NCBI RefSeq assembly: GCF_004770045.1
Contig: NZ_RQFO01000004.1
Location: forward strand, 186,001-250,000
Length of the DNA stretch: 64,000 bases
Direction: 5' to 3'
Source of the DNA: Leptospira montravelensis
Lineage (GTDB): Bacteria > Spirochaetota > Leptospiria > Leptospirales > Leptospiraceae
Part shown: positions 45,596 to 56,087 of the stretch, one piece after another
How positions within the stretch are numbered: position 1 is the stretch's first letter
Layout of the letters: each line of letters begins with the position of its first letter
Notes under the pieces: generated by a model
Seen by the model: only the letters and a program-made list of their open reading frames with translations
What the model was told of the DNA's origin: nothing
Database searches by the model: none
Program-made: the position numbers and the translations under genes

Positions 45596-48500
45596 ATGAG
45601 AAATTACAATAGTTTTGAATCGATTACGATCCGTTTGGCATCACCCGAACGGATCAAAGAGTGGTCGTTTGGGGAAGTTAAAAAACCTGAAACGATCAAC
45701 TACCGGACCCTAAAACCGGAACGAGATGGTCTTTTTTGTGAAAAAATCTTCGGAACCACAAAGGATTGGGAATGTTACTGCGGTAAATTCAAATCCATCC
45801 GTTATAAGGGAGTGGTTTGCGACAAATGCGGGGTTGAGGTAACTCACTCCAAAGTGCGTCGTGAAAGAATGGGGCATATAGAACTTGCGGCCCCAGTTTC
45901 ACATATTTGGTACTACCGTTCGGTTCCATCTCGTATGGGACTCCTTCTTGATATGACGATCAACCAACTCAAAAGTGTTCTATACTTTGAGAAGTATGTG
46001 ATCATTGACCCAGCTGATTCCGGAAGGAACAGAGGGGAACTCATCGATGAAGATGAATACCACAATTATTTAGATGAATACGGTGATAAGTTTATCGCAG
46101 GGATCGGTGGGGACGCCATCAAAGAACTTCTCGCACGCATTGATGTGGATGCAGAAGCTCGTGTGATCCGCCAAAAAATCCAAGATAAAAATAAAATCTC
46201 CGACAAACGTATTTTTAAACGCCTAGAAGTTTTAGAAGCGTTCCGCGATTCCGGTAACCGTCCTGAATGGATGGTTCTGGATGTAGTTCCGGTCATCCCA
46301 CCAGAACTTCGTCCGATGGTACAGCTAGAGGGGGGACGTTTTGCCACTTCCGACCTTAACGATTTGTATCGCCGTGTGATCAACCGTAACAACCGACTCA
46401 AACGTCTCCTTGCATTGAAAGCTCCTGAGATCATCGTTCGTAACGAAAAACGTATGTTACAAGAAGCAGTAGATGCTCTTTTTGATAACAGCCGTCGCAA
46501 ACGTACTGTGAAAGGAAAAGGAAATAGACCATTAAAATCTATCTCCGATATGCTCAAAGGAAAACAAGGCCGGTTCCGCCAAAACCTACTCGGAAAACGG
46601 GTGGATTACTCTGGTCGTTCGGTAATCGTTGTGGGTCCTGAACTTAAATACCACCAAATGGGTCTTCCTAAAAAAATGGCTTTGGAACTTTTCAAACCAT
46701 TCATTATGAAACGCCTTGTGGATTTGGAACTAGCACCAAACATCAAATCTGCGAAGAAAAAAATCGAAGCAGAAGACAAAGAAGTTTTTGATGTATTGGA
46801 AACAGTCGTCAAAGAACACCCAGTTCTTCTCAACCGTGCGCCAACTCTTCACAGACTTGGGATCCAAGCATTTTTACCAGTCCTTGTAGAAGGTAAGGCA
46901 ATCAAACTCCACCCACTCGTATGTCACGCGTTTAACGCCGACTTCGACGGGGACCAAATGGCAATCCACGTTCCACTGGCTCCAAAAGCACAGCTCGAAA
47001 CTTGGATGCTTATGTTATCACCGCATAACATTTTGAATCCTGCGAATGGACAACCAATTTGTGGACCTACACAAGATATCGTTCTTGGAATTTATTACCT
47101 CACTTCCGAAGTGAAAGACGCGAAAGGAGAAGGTAAATTCTTCACAGGTCTGGAAGAAGTGATGTATGCGATTGAAACAAAAACCGTAGAAATTCGCTCT
47201 AAAATTTCCGTTCTACACGAAGGGAAAATCATCGAAACCACACCTGGAAGACTTATCTTCAACCAAGTGATGCCAAAAGGCTATGTTTATATCAACAGAA
47301 CCCTCGGTGATAAAGAAACAAACAAAATCATTGCAGACGTATACGAGAAGTTTGGACCAGGGATCACTGTTGTGATGCTTGATGAAATCAAACGACTTGG
47401 TTACCGTTACGCGACTGTATTTGCTCCTACCATCTCTATTGATGACATCCGAGTTTCTCCTCAAAAAGAGGGACTTGTAAACGATGCCAACAAAGAAGTA
47501 GAAAAAGCGGATATGGAGTATCGTAAAGGTATCATTACGAACGAAGAACGTCGTAAAAAAGTAATCGAGATTTGGACGAAAACCAATGACCGCATTACAG
47601 ACGGGATGTTTAAGGAATTGGAAAAAGACCAAGGTGGATTCAATCCCGTATTCGTCATGGCAGCTTCTGGTGCTCGTGGTTCCAAACAACAGATCCGTCA
47701 GCTTGCTGGGATGCGGGGCCTTATGGCGAAACCATCTGGGGAAATCATCGAACTTGCGATTCGTTCCAACTTCCGTGAAGGTCTCGGGGTATTAGAATTT
47801 TTTATCTCTACACATGGTGCGAGAAAGGGTCTTGCGGATACGGCATTAAAAACTGCCGATGCCGGTTACCTCACGCGTCGTCTTGTAGATATTTCACAAG
47901 ATGTGATCGTATCGGAAGATGATTGCGGAACCAAAGCAAACATCACTCTCGGAATCGTAAAAGAAGGGGAAAACGTAATCGTTTCTCTTGCGGACAGAGT
48001 GTTCGGTCGTTATACGGCAGAAGACCTTGTGGATCCCGTTTCTGAAAAAGTCGTATTCCCGAAAGACACTCTCATCACAAGAGTCATTGGACAACAAATT
48101 GAAAACCTTGGTTACGATAAAATTAAAGTAAGATCACCTCTTACTTGTAGGTCTCGCCACGGAATTTGTACAAAATGTTACGGAATGGACATGGCTCGTC
48201 TTGTGCCAGCTGAGATTGGGGAAGCAGTGGGAACCATTGCGGCTCAGTCCATCGGTCAACCGGGAACACAGCTAACGATGAGAACTTTCCACGTGGGTGG
48301 TGCGGCCTCTGCTACCATTTCTGAAAGAGAACATAAAGTTCCTTATCGCTCTATCGTAAAATCAATTAACGGACGTCTTGTGACGAATGCAAACTCTGCA
48401 AAAGTATTTGCTCGTCGCGGAACCATCATCGTCAACAGGCTGATCCAGGAATTCAATACAGATTCACTTTCCAGTGTTCGTGTTGTGGATGGACAAAGAT

Positions 48501-49897
48501 TGGAAAAAGGGGAAGTATTTGCGACCCAAGTTGGCGAATCAACAGAACAACGAATCACTTCCGACCAAGCGGGAACGGTTTCTCTTGTAGGAACAACTCT
48601 TCGTATTCTCGGGGATGACTTTGTAATTCCAGTAAAAATCGGAACCATCTTAAAAGCAGAAGAAGGCCAAATCGTAGAAGAGAACAAGGCACTCGCTGAG
48701 TTTGACCCTTTTAACGAAGTGGCAGTATCCGAAACCGCTGGAACCATCCAATGGGAAGATTTAGAAATTGGTAAAAACGTTCGTCGTGACGTAGATCCAA
48801 AAACTTCCAATATCATTTTGAAAGTTGTGGAACAAAAGAAAGATCGACTCGTTCCGAAAGTCATAGTTGGATCAGACGGATATTCCGTTCCAGTAGATGC
48901 TCTTCTCCAGTTCCAAAATGGAGACAAAGTAAGAGAAGGGGATATTATTTTCAAAATCCCATCGGTTGCAGAAAAAACTCGTGATATCACGGGTGGACTT
49001 CCAAGGGTAGATGAACTTTTTGAAGCTCGTCGTCCGAAAGATGCCTGCACACTTGCTGAAATTGACGGAAAGATTGAAGACAAAGGGGAAATCGTAAAAG
49101 AAAAACGAATTCTCTACATCATTCCAGAAACGGCAGAACAAGAAAAAGTTAAAGTAGCCATCCCAGTCGGAAAACAAATCCGTGTGCGCCAAGGTGACTT
49201 TGTGAAACGAGGAGACCAGTTGGATGAAGGAAACTTTGACCCGCATGATATCCTTGCGATCAAAGGACCAAATGCTCTTCACGAGTATTTGGTTTCTGAA
49301 GTGCAAGAAGTTTACCGTCTGCAAGGGGTTCATATCAATGATAAACATATCGAAGTTGTAGTTCGCTCTATGCTTCGTAAAGTGATCATCACTGATAGTG
49401 GGGACACATCTTTTGTGAACCAACAACAAGTGGATAAATTCCTCTTTGATGAAGAAAACGACCGAGTGGAAAAAGAAGGGGGATCTCCTGCGCAAGGAAC
49501 TCCTGTCCTTCTCGGACTTACAAAGGCATCGCTCAACACTGAGTCTTATTTCTCAGCAGCTTCCTTCCAAGAAACCACAAAGGTTTTAACAGATGCTGCC
49601 ATCAAAGGAAAAACAGACAATTTAGTGGGTCTCAAAGAGAACGTTATCATCGGTCATATGATTCCTGCGGGAACCGGTATGAAAAAATACCGTGACATTG
49701 AAGTTTTCAAAGACCTTCCAGGTGATTTGGATTGGGATTTAGAAACCGAAGAAGAGGTAGAAGAAGTTTCGGAACTTTCCGAAGCGGCTCCTGTTTCCAC
49801 TGCCACACTTTCCAGACTTGTTGCTGAAGAGGACGAGGATGAGGATGAGTTGGAAGAAGAAGCGGACGACTCTGATGATGAGGACGACGACGATTAA
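45596..49897 (+). CDS. rpoC: RNA polymerase beta' subunit
   Basis: A 1433-residue RpoC. A zinc ribbon [20 protein letters not shown] lies at the N-terminus. [20 protein letters not shown] holds the three catalytic aspartates, and [20 protein letters not shown] the bridge-helix/trigger-loop region. [15 protein letters not shown] is the second zinc site, followed by [20 protein letters not shown]. The last 30 residues are almost only Asp and Glu ([20 protein letters not shown]), an unusual acidic tail. The ribosome site GGGAAGGG precedes the ATG. A long stem-loop region separates it from rpsL. Confidence 0.98.
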   Translation: MRNYNSFESITIRLASPERIKEWSFGEVKKPETINYRTLKPERDGLFCEKIFGTTKDWECYCGKFKSIRYKGVVCDKCGVEVTHSKVRRERMGHIELAAPVSHIWYYRSVPSRMGLLLDMTINQLKSVLYFEKYVIIDPADSGRNRGELIDEDEYHNYLDEYGDKFIAGIGGDAIKELLARIDVDAEARVIRQKIQDKNKISDKRIFKRLEVLEAFRDSGNRPEWMVLDVVPVIPPELRPMVQLEGGRFATSDLNDLYRRVINRNNRLKRLLALKAPEIIVRNEKRMLQEAVDALFDNSRRKRTVKGKGNRPLKSISDMLKGKQGRFRQNLLGKRVDYSGRSVIVVGPELKYHQMGLPKKMALELFKPFIMKRLVDLELAPNIKSAKKKIEAEDKEVFDVLETVVKEHPVLLNRAPTLHRLGIQAFLPVLVEGKAIKLHPLVCHAFNADFDGDQMAIHVPLAPKAQLETWMLMLSPHNILNPANGQPICGPTQDIVLGIYYLTSEVKDAKGEGKFFTGLEEVMYAIETKTVEIRSKISVLHEGKIIETTPGRLIFNQVMPKGYVYINRTLGDKETNKIIADVYEKFGPGITVVMLDEIKRLGYRYATVFAPTISIDDIRVSPQKEGLVNDANKEVEKADMEYRKGIITNEERRKKVIEIWTKTNDRITDGMFKELEKDQGGFNPVFVMAASGARGSKQQIRQLAGMRGLMAKPSGEIIELAIRSNFREGLGVLEFFISTHGARKGLADTALKTADAGYLTRRLVDISQDVIVSEDDCGTKANITLGIVKEGENVIVSLADRVFGRYTAEDLVDPVSEKVVFPKDTLITRVIGQQIENLGYDKIKVRSPLTCRSRHGICTKCYGMDMARLVPAEIGEAVGTIAAQSIGQPGTQLTMRTFHVGGAASATISEREHKVPYRSIVKSINGRLVTNANSAKVFARRGTIIVNRLIQEFNTDSLSSVRVVDGQRLEKGEVFATQVGESTEQRITSDQAGTVSLVGTTLRILGDDFVIPVKIGTILKAEEGQIVEENKALAEFDPFNEVAVSETAGTIQWEDLEIGKNVRRDVDPKTSNIILKVVEQKKDRLVPKVIVGSDGYSVPVDALLQFQNGDKVREGDIIFKIPSVAEKTRDITGGLPRVDELFEARRPKDACTLAEIDGKIEDKGEIVKEKRILYIIPETAEQEKVKVAIPVGKQIRVRQGDFVKRGDQLDEGNFDPHDILAIKGPNALHEYLVSEVQEVYRLQGVHINDKHIEVVVRSMLRKVIITDSGDTSFVNQQQVDKFLFDEENDRVEKEGGSPAQGTPVLLGLTKASLNTESYFSAASFQETTKVLTDAAIKGKTDNLVGLKENVIIGHMIPAGTGMKKYRDIEVFKDLPGDLDWDLETEEEVEEVSELSEAAPVSTATLSRLVAEEDEDEDELEEEADDSDDEDDDD

Positions 49898-49905
49898 ATT
49901 AAAAC

Positions 49906-49971
49906 TTTGTCCTTAGAGACTTTTCGCGAGTTTCTGGGGACAAAATCATGTTTTCGTTTACAAAATGTCCC
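49906..49971 (+). promoter_or_regulatory. Long stem-loop with alternative pairing in the rpoC-rpsL spacer
   Basis: TTTGTCCTTAGAGACT (49906-49921) pairs with AGTTTCTGGGGACAAA (49929-49944) over 16 positions, with three G-T pairs and a seven-base loop. The GGGACA part could instead pair with TGTCCC at 49966-49971. Mutually exclusive hairpins are a hallmark of attenuators, but they may also be processing sites. No strong T-run follows either form. Confidence 0.55.
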
Positions 49972-50037
49972 TATCTGGAATTTTGGACGAAAACGTCATT
50001 ATTTTTTTAAAGACAGAGAAGTAGAAGAAGGAATCGA

Positions 50038-50412
50038 ATGCCTACAATTAACCAGCTCATCCGCAGAGGAAGAGAAGACCAAAAGAAAAGAACTAAATCT
50101 CCTGCCCTAAAGGCTTGCCCACAAAGACGTGGAGTATGCACAAGGGTAATGACCTTTACTCCGAAGAAACCTAACTCAGCTCTTCGTAAAGTAGCAAGGG
50201 TTCGCCTTACTACAGGAATTGAAGTGACTGCTTACATTCCTGGAGAAGGTCACAACCTCCAAGAACACAACGTGGTTCTCATCCGTGGGGGAAGGGTAAA
50301 AGATTTACCTGGGGTTCGTTATCATATCATTCGTGGAACACTGGATACACTCGGTGTGGACAAACGTCGCAAAGGACGTTCTAAATACGGCGCTAAGCGT
50401 CCTAAAGCGTAA
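50038..50412 (+). CDS. rpsL: 30S ribosomal protein S12
   Basis: A 124-residue S12 at the decoding centre. [20 protein letters not shown] and [20 protein letters not shown] include the lysine equivalent to Lys43 of E. coli, and [17 protein letters not shown] the one equivalent to Lys88, so no streptomycin-resistance change is seen. The ATG at 50038 is preceded by GAAGAAGGA. A frame that reads through the rpoC-rpsL spacer is not a gene. rpsG follows after 14 bases. Confidence 0.97.
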   Translation: MPTINQLIRRGREDQKKRTKSPALKACPQRRGVCTRVMTFTPKKPNSALRKVARVRLTTGIEVTAYIPGEGHNLQEHNVVLIRGGRVKDLPGVRYHIIRGTLDTLGVDKRRKGRSKYGAKRPKA

Positions 50413-50426
50413 TCGGAGAAAGGTAT

Positions 50427-50900
50427 ATGTCTAGAAGAAGAGGAAAAGTTGAACCACGCCACATCGAAGGCGATCCTAAATACAATGACAAAGTGATTTC
50501 AAAGTTTATCAACTGCCTAATGGTAGATGGTAAAAAGAGTGTTGCTGAAGCCGTTTTCTACGATGCGTTAGAAGTCATTGCGAAAAAAACAGGACAAGAT
50601 CCTTTTGCGGTTTTCCAAGAAGCATTGGAAAACGCAAAACCACAAGTGGAAGTAAAATCTCGACGTGTGGGTGGGGTGACTTACCAAGTTCCGATTGAAG
50701 TTCGTCCAGAAAGACGGTTGGCGCTAGGAATCAGATGGCTTATCAAATATAGCCGTGGCAGAAACGAAAAATCAATGAAAAACAAATTGGCTGCAGAATT
50801 CATGGAAGCACAAAAAGGCACGGGATCTGCAATCAAGAAGAAAGAAGATATCAGAAAGATGGCAGACGCCAACAAGGCATTCTCCCACTACCGCTGGTAG
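50427..50900 (+). CDS. rpsG: 30S ribosomal protein S7
   Basis: A 157-residue S7, a primary 16S rRNA binder in the head and translational repressor of the str operon in E. coli. DPKYNDKVISKFINCLMVDG, ALENAKPQVEVKSRRVGGVT and YQVPIEVRPERRLALGIRWL are diagnostic, and HYRW at the end is typical. Length is normal. A terminator follows 30 bases after the stop. Confidence 0.97.
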   Translation: MSRRRGKVEPRHIEGDPKYNDKVISKFINCLMVDGKKSVAEAVFYDALEVIAKKTGQDPFAVFQEALENAKPQVEVKSRRVGGVTYQVPIEVRPERRLALGIRWLIKYSRGRNEKSMKNKLAAEFMEAQKGTGSAIKKKEDIRKMADANKAFSHYRW

Positions 50901-50930
50901 TCACATCCATTCGATTCCAATCATTGATAA

Positions 50931-50954
50931 GCCAGGTTCATACCTGGCTTTTTT
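50931..50954 (+). terminator. Rho-independent terminator after rpsG
   Basis: GCCAGGT, a four-base loop TCAT, ACCTGGC and then six T form a textbook terminator. Only about 20 bases lie between it and the next start codon, so the following gene must rely on read-through or an upstream overlapping promoter. Confidence 0.9.
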
Positions 50955-50973
50955 ATTTTAACCAAACAAATTT

Positions 50974-52920
50974 ATGAAATACCGAACTATTGGAATTTTT
51001 GCACATATTGATTCGGGGAAAACGACTCTTACCGAACGGATCTTATTTGAGGCCGGCAAAATTTCCGCTGTGGGCTCCATTGAAGATGGAAATACAGAAT
51101 CGGATTCCTTACAGGAAGAAATCGAAAGGGGAATTTCCATTCGAACTACCTTTCATTCCCTTAATTGGAAAACTACTTTCGGTGATTTTCAAATCCAACT
51201 TGTGGACACACCGGGCCATATTGACTTTCGAAACCAAGTGACAGACCTTTTGCCTGCTATGGAAACTGCGATTGTAGTTTTAGAAGCAGGCACTGTGGTC
51301 CAGTCCCAAGCGCGCCTTGTCATTGAAGAACTAACGAAAGCCTCTGTTCCTATGGTATTTTTTATCAACAAACTGGACAGGTTCGCAGATGAATATCTAG
51401 ATACTCTTGTCTCTTTAGAAGAAATTTTGGGCGGAGCTCCTGTAGCCCTCTTTCAAAAAAATGAATTTGGAAAATTGGAATTCTATTTTCATGAACCATC
51501 CTCTTTCCCAAAAACAATAAAAGAAGAATTAATTTCATGGAGTGATGATCTCTTGATTTCCTCCTGGAACGATCTTTCGGCCCAAACGGACTTTTCGCTG
51601 ATTGGCTTACAAACAGGTCCGAAAGCTGGAAAACTATATCCCGTGTACGGAGGTTCCGCCAAAACAGGGGAGGGTGTTCGGGAACTTTTGGATTTGGTGC
51701 TTTGGACGGAACCAAAGGAAACCGAGAATTCCTCTTCTCAGGATCTACCGCTTCTTGTTCTTTCTAGAAGGACAAACCCAGAGTTTGGCCGGTATGCAGT
51801 CATATACCCTACACGGGAAATACAATGGAATGAGCTCCACTCGCTTTGGAGTCGTCATGTTACTAATGGCGACAAAGACTTCACGTTTTCCACAAAGGAT
51901 GATCTTACAGGGGAAAACCCTTTTCATTTCCTAGATCCAGAATCAGAGGAAACCTTAACGAGACTAGAGAAAGGAAAATTGGTTTTCCTAAAAAATCACC
52001 CAGGGTTAGTTCTATTGCCAGGCCAAACTGTGACTCATCCAAAAGGCATTCTTTTTGAAGAAGAAGGTCTAATGTCCGGTAGGGCCCAAAGTCCCTTTTC
52101 GGTTCTTATGGAACCTGAAGAATCTTCGGAAAAAGAATTTTGGTTATGTCGTTTAGAGGAACTAGTATGGGAAGATCCGGGGTATCGGGTCCAAAAGAAA
52201 GAAGATACCGGACAGTTGGTACTTCTAGGTAGGGGGGAACTCCATTTAGAAATCGGAATCCGGCGAATCACCGAGAGAACGGAAAAAAAACTCACAATTA
52301 GTTCTATAAACATTGCCAAATTAGAGCATCTTAAAAAAATGTCTCATAAGGTTGCCCTAGAGCATCGTGCCTTTGAAGACCAAAAATCAAGCGGCGCGCT
52401 CATCGCAGTCCTGGAAGATACTGCCGACTTTTCGAAGCAAATTGCCTTCGAGGTAAGTCTTCCGGAAGAAGTAAAAAATTCGATAGAAACGTCCTTTTTG
52501 GAAGCCTGCTTACACGGGTTCTACGGTGAGGAAGTTGTAGGTCTCAAGTTCCGTGTCCTCTCGTATGAGATGCCGAAGGGAGACTTACAAACCACTTTAA
52601 CGCTTTTGAAAGTAGCGATACTTGCGGGCGTAAGGGAATTGTTTCCTTCAAACACATATTTGGTCGGACCCCTCACAGAAGTAGAAGTGATGGTGGACGC
52701 AGACCATTTAGGTGTAGTTCTTTCTGATCTAAGTCGCAGAAGCGCTAAGGTGGTCTCCATCTTGGAAGCTGTGGCAGGGAAGAGTCACTTAAAAGCCAAT
52801 GCACCGGCCCAAAACCTGCTTGGCTTTTCAGGGGCTCTTAGAAACATGACCAAAGGCATCGGCATTTCTTGGGAAAGGACTGCTTTTACCTATGAATTTC
52901 ATGCATTTTTAAAGGAGTAA
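50974..52920 (+). CDS. EF-G-like translational GTPase (ribosomal-protection-factor-like)
   Basis: A 648-residue protein with EF-G fold order. FAHIDSGKTTLTERIL (P-loop, Lys16), EIERGISIRTTFHSL (switch I), LVDTPGHIDFRNQVTDLLPA (switch II) and FFINKLDRFADEYL (NKxD) form the G domain. GRGELHLEIGIRRI opens the domain III-like part, GFYGEEVVGLKFRVLSYEMP marks domain IV and GPLTEVEVMVDADHLGVVLS domain V. It sits where fusA normally lies (rpsL-rpsG-fusA-tuf), but at 648 residues it is shorter than EF-G (about 695) and near Tet(M)/Tet(O) length. I cannot say whether it is the cell's main EF-G; a paralogue or protection factor seems more likely. tuf follows after 49 bases. Confidence 0.8.
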   Translation: MKYRTIGIFAHIDSGKTTLTERILFEAGKISAVGSIEDGNTESDSLQEEIERGISIRTTFHSLNWKTTFGDFQIQLVDTPGHIDFRNQVTDLLPAMETAIVVLEAGTVVQSQARLVIEELTKASVPMVFFINKLDRFADEYLDTLVSLEEILGGAPVALFQKNEFGKLEFYFHEPSSFPKTIKEELISWSDDLLISSWNDLSAQTDFSLIGLQTGPKAGKLYPVYGGSAKTGEGVRELLDLVLWTEPKETENSSSQDLPLLVLSRRTNPEFGRYAVIYPTREIQWNELHSLWSRHVTNGDKDFTFSTKDDLTGENPFHFLDPESEETLTRLEKGKLVFLKNHPGLVLLPGQTVTHPKGILFEEEGLMSGRAQSPFSVLMEPEESSEKEFWLCRLEELVWEDPGYRVQKKEDTGQLVLLGRGELHLEIGIRRITERTEKKLTISSINIAKLEHLKKMSHKVALEHRAFEDQKSSGALIAVLEDTADFSKQIAFEVSLPEEVKNSIETSFLEACLHGFYGEEVVGLKFRVLSYEMPKGDLQTTLTLLKVAILAGVRELFPSNTYLVGPLTEVEVMVDADHLGVVLSDLSRRSAKVVSILEAVAGKSHLKANAPAQNLLGFSGALRNMTKGIGISWERTAFTYEFHAFLKE

Positions 52921-52969
52921 AGAACCGAGGATCGGGTCTTGCACCACGATTGAGGAGTAGATTCTAACA

Positions 52970-54175
52970 ATGGCTAAAGAAAAATTTGACCGTTCAAAAC
53001 CACACTTAAACATCGGAACAATTGGTCACGTTGACCACGGTAAAACAACCCTAACAGCAGCGATCACAACGACGCTTGCGAAGTTAGTGGGTGGAAAAAA
53101 CAAAGCGATTGCTTACGACCAAATCGACAACGCGCCCGAAGAAAAGGCTCGTGGGATTACTATTGCAACGTCTCACCAGGAGTATGAAACTCCAAACCGT
53201 CACTACGCACACGTAGATTGCCCGGGACACGCGGACTATGTTAAAAACATGATTACTGGTGCTGCTCAGATGGACGCTGCGATTCTCGTAGTATCTGCAA
53301 CTGACGGTGCTATGCCACAAACTAAAGAACACATCCTTCTTGCTCGCCAAGTAGGGGTTCCTTACATCGTGGTTTACCTCAACAAAGCGGACATGCTTGC
53401 TGCTGATGAAAGAGACGATATGGTTGAGATGGTTAAAGAGGAAATCAAAGACCTTCTTAACAAATACAACTTTCCTGGTGATAAAACACCTTTCATCTCT
53501 GGTTCTGCATTAAAAGCTCTTGAAGGTGAAGATTCCGACCTAGGAATGAAATCCATTTTGAAACTTATGGAAGCTGTTGATACTTACGTTCCAAACCCTA
53601 CACGTATTGTTGATAAACCTTTCCTTATGCCAGTTGAGGACGTATTCTCAATCACTGGTCGTGGAACTGTTGCAACTGGTCGTGTGGAGCAAGGTGTTCT
53701 TAAGATCAACGACGAGATCGAAATCGTTGGTATCCGTGATACATCTAAATCAGTTGTTACTGGTATCGAGATGTTCCGTAAACTACTCGATCAAGCAGAA
53801 GCAGGAGACAATATTGGTGCTCTTCTTCGCGGAACTAAAAAAGAAGACATCGAAAGAGGTCAAGTTCTTGCGAAACCGGGTACTATCACTCCACACAGAA
53901 AATTTAAAGCGGAAGTTTACGTTCTTACTAAAGACGAAGGTGGACGTCATACTCCATTCTTTAACAACTACCGTCCTCAATTCTATTTCAGAACTACAGA
54001 CATCACCGGTGTTTGTAACCTTCCTGGTGGAATGGAGATGGTTATGCCGGGAGATAACGTTACGATGTCAATCGAACTTATCCACCCAATTGCTATGGAC
54101 CAAGGTTTGAAGTTCGCTATCCGTGAGGGTGGAAGAACAATTGGTTCTGGTGTTGTTGCGGAGATCGTTGAGTAA
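52970..54175 (+). CDS. tuf: Elongation factor Tu
   Basis: A 401-residue EF-Tu. [20 protein letters not shown] is the P-loop, [16 protein letters not shown] switch [21 protein letters not shown] switch II, and [12 protein letters not shown] the base-recognition motif with Ala in place of the usual Cys. [20 protein letters not shown] and [20 protein letters not shown] are domains II and III. It delivers aminoacyl-tRNA to the ribosome. Codon use is strongly biased. A GGAG site lies at about 52953. rpsJ starts five bases after the stop, so tuf is joined to the S10 operon. Confidence 0.98.
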   Translation: MAKEKFDRSKPHLNIGTIGHVDHGKTTLTAAITTTLAKLVGGKNKAIAYDQIDNAPEEKARGITIATSHQEYETPNRHYAHVDCPGHADYVKNMITGAAQMDAAILVVSATDGAMPQTKEHILLARQVGVPYIVVYLNKADMLAADERDDMVEMVKEEIKDLLNKYNFPGDKTPFISGSALKALEGEDSDLGMKSILKLMEAVDTYVPNPTRIVDKPFLMPVEDVFSITGRGTVATGRVEQGVLKINDEIEIVGIRDTSKSVVTGIEMFRKLLDQAEAGDNIGALLRGTKKEDIERGQVLAKPGTITPHRKFKAEVYVLTKDEGGRHTPFFNNYRPQFYFRTTDITGVCNLPGGMEMVMPGDNVTMSIELIHPIAMDQGLKFAIREGGRTIGSGVVAEIVE

Positions 54176-54180
54176 TCGCA

Positions 54181-54489
54181 ATGGCTGGACAAAGAATTCG
54201 CGTTAAGTTAAAAGCTTTCGATCATCGGTTGATTGACCAATCAACCTTTGAAATCGTTGCGACTGCGAAGAGGACCGGAGCTACTGTCTCCGGTCCAATC
54301 CCGCTTCCAACGAAAAAAGAAATCTACACGGTATTACGTTCTCCGCACGTGAATAAAAAAGCTAGAGAACAATTTGAAATGAGAACTCATAAGAGACTCA
54401 TAGATATTTTAAATACGAATGAAGATACGGTAGAAGCCCTGATGAAGCTTCAACTCCCTGCTGGAGTTTCCGTAGATATTAAATCCTAA
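54181..54489 (+). CDS. rpsJ: 30S ribosomal protein S10
   Basis: A 102-residue S10 in the small-subunit head; in many bacteria it also joins NusB in antitermination. [40 protein letters not shown] and [14 protein letters not shown] are typical, and [11 protein letters not shown] closes the protein. It opens the S10 operon, 12 bases before rplC. No separate S10-leader for L4 autoregulation is visible, because tuf lies only five bases upstream. Confidence 0.96.
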   Translation: MAGQRIRVKLKAFDHRLIDQSTFEIVATAKRTGATVSGPIPLPTKKEIYTVLRSPHVNKKAREQFEMRTHKRLIDILNTNEDTVEALMKLQLPAGVSVDIKS

Positions 54490-54500
54490 GGATAGGATCC

Positions 54501-55124
54501 ATGGCTAAAGGTTTAATCGGCGAAAAATTGGGCATGGCCCACATATTCAATAACGAAGGTAAGATGGTTACTGTAACCGTTTTACGCGTGGGTCCTTGTT
54601 TTGTGTCCCAGGTAAAAACATCTGCGAATGACGGCTACGAAGCGGTTCAATTAGCATTTGGTGATGCCAAGGAAAAACACATGACGAAGGCCGAAGTTGG
54701 ACACATTAAAAAAGCTAACATTGCCGCTCCTAAAAAAACTCTGATTGAATTCAAAGGTTTTGAAGATGTAGCAGTTGGTGCTGAGGTAAAACTCGCTGAT
54801 GTGTTTGCTTTAAACGACACGGTGAAAGTGACCGGAACATCTAAGGGAAAGGGAACACAAGGTGTTGTAAAACGCCACGGTTTTGCTGGTGGTCCTGCTG
54901 GACATGGTTCCAGATTCCAAAGACATCCTGGTTCGATTGGTTCTAATACAACTCCTGGACGTGTGTTCAAGGGTTTGAAGATGGGCGGAAGAATGGGTTC
55001 TGAACAGAGCACTGTTCGAAACCTGAAAGTAGTAAAAATTGATGCAGACGCCAATTTGGTATTTGTATCCGGTCCAGTTCCAGGAAGGGAACGCGGTATC
55101 GTTACGATAGAAAAAATCGGATAA
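54501..55124 (+). CDS. rplC: 50S ribosomal protein L3
   Basis: A 207-residue L3, which lies near the peptidyl-transferase centre. [36 protein letters not shown] and the central loop [20 protein letters not shown] with [20 protein letters not shown] are diagnostic. The extended loop reaches into 23S rRNA. Normal length. rplD follows after 15 bases. Confidence 0.96.
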   Translation: MAKGLIGEKLGMAHIFNNEGKMVTVTVLRVGPCFVSQVKTSANDGYEAVQLAFGDAKEKHMTKAEVGHIKKANIAAPKKTLIEFKGFEDVAVGAEVKLADVFALNDTVKVTGTSKGKGTQGVVKRHGFAGGPAGHGSRFQRHPGSIGSNTTPGRVFKGLKMGGRMGSEQSTVRNLKVVKIDADANLVFVSGPVPGRERGIVTIEKIG

Positions 55125-55139
55125 ATAGATAGGTAGAAC

Positions 55140-55775
55140 ATGAAAGCGCGTAAATACAATAAAGAAGGCGTATTCGTAAGCGAAGTTGAACTTCCGGCAG
55201 AATTATTTGCTACCGGCATTTCGCTTGGAGCCATCTATGATGCGGTTAAAGCTGAAAATGCGAACAACAGACAAGGAACACATTCTACTAAGGATCGTTC
55301 CGAAGTTCGCGGTGGGGGAATCAAACCTTGGGCTCAAAAAGGAACTGGTCGTGCAAGACAAGGATCCATCAGAGCTCCACATTTCGTTGGTGGTGGTATC
55401 ATTCATGGACCAAAACCAAGAGATTATTCCTCTAACTTGTCACGCAGCGTTAAGAAAAAGGCTGTTCTCTCTATCCTTAACAAAAAGGCAGAAGAAAACA
55501 GAATCGCGATCATAGAAGACGTAGAACCTTCTTCTTACTCTACAAAATCCATCTACAACATTTTGAAGAACATGGAAATTGCAGAGAAGGGTAACGTGGG
55601 TTTTGTGGTAGCTGGTGAAAACCAATTCCTCAAAAAATCCACTCGCAATATAGAGAACCTCAAATATGTGAACAGCAAACGAGTCGTTTGCCGAGACATC
55701 CTCTATAATAACAATTTAGTAATCTCTGAAAGCGCTTTAAAAGAGCTTCAGGCTCAGTATTCTAAGAAAGGATAA
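55140..55775 (+). CDS. rplD: 50S ribosomal protein L4
   Basis: A 211-residue L4. [20 protein letters not shown] and [20 protein letters not shown] form the long loop that lines the exit tunnel near the macrolide site. [20 protein letters not shown] begins the globular end. The loop keeps the basic KG/TGRARQG segment; known macrolide changes map next to it, and nothing unusual is visible here. rplW starts four bases after the stop. Confidence 0.95.
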   Translation: MKARKYNKEGVFVSEVELPAELFATGISLGAIYDAVKAENANNRQGTHSTKDRSEVRGGGIKPWAQKGTGRARQGSIRAPHFVGGGIIHGPKPRDYSSNLSRSVKKKAVLSILNKKAEENRIAIIEDVEPSSYSTKSIYNILKNMEIAEKGNVGFVVAGENQFLKKSTRNIENLKYVNSKRVVCRDILYNNNLVISESALKELQAQYSKKG

Positions 55776-55779
55776 GACA

Positions 55780-56085
55780 GTGAACCTAGAGAATGTAATC
55801 TTATCACCAGTTGTTACAGAAAAGTCGCAAGACCTTCAAACAATTGGAGAACGTATGGGAAAAAGAACTGTCAAGTATACGTTCAAAGTCCACCCGGATG
55901 CGAACAAAACTTTGATCAAACAGGCTCTGAAACAAATGTATAACGTCGTTCCAACAAATGTAAACGTAGCCGTTTACCGTGGGAAAATGAAACGTTTTAG
56001 AAACATGCCGTCCCCAAGACCTCACTACAAAAAAGCTGTAGTGACCTTTGCTGACGGAGCAAATTTGGATTTTGCTAAGGTTTAA
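55780..56085 (+). CDS. rplW: 50S ribosomal protein L23
   Basis: A 101-residue L23 at the tunnel exit, where trigger factor and SRP dock. The start is GTG at 55780. [18 protein letters not shown] and [20 protein letters not shown] with [16 protein letters not shown] match the family. Length is normal. rplB begins two bases after the stop. Confidence 0.95.
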   Translation: MNLENVILSPVVTEKSQDLQTIGERMGKRTVKYTFKVHPDANKTLIKQALKQMYNVVPTNVNVAVYRGKMKRFRNMPSPRPHYKKAVVTFADGANLDFAKV

Positions 56086-56087
56086 TT

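Noticed and set aside
48343..49495. Two overlapping minus-strand frames inside rpoC
   Set aside because: They mirror the rpoC coding frame; no start context or protein family supports them.
49907..50110. Open plus-strand frame leading into rpsL
   Set aside because: It overlaps rpsL in another frame and the stem-loop leader; S12 starting at 50038 is unambiguous.
54647..55234. Minus-strand frame opposite rplC
   Set aside because: It lies antisense to a clear ribosomal protein gene and has no recognisable product.
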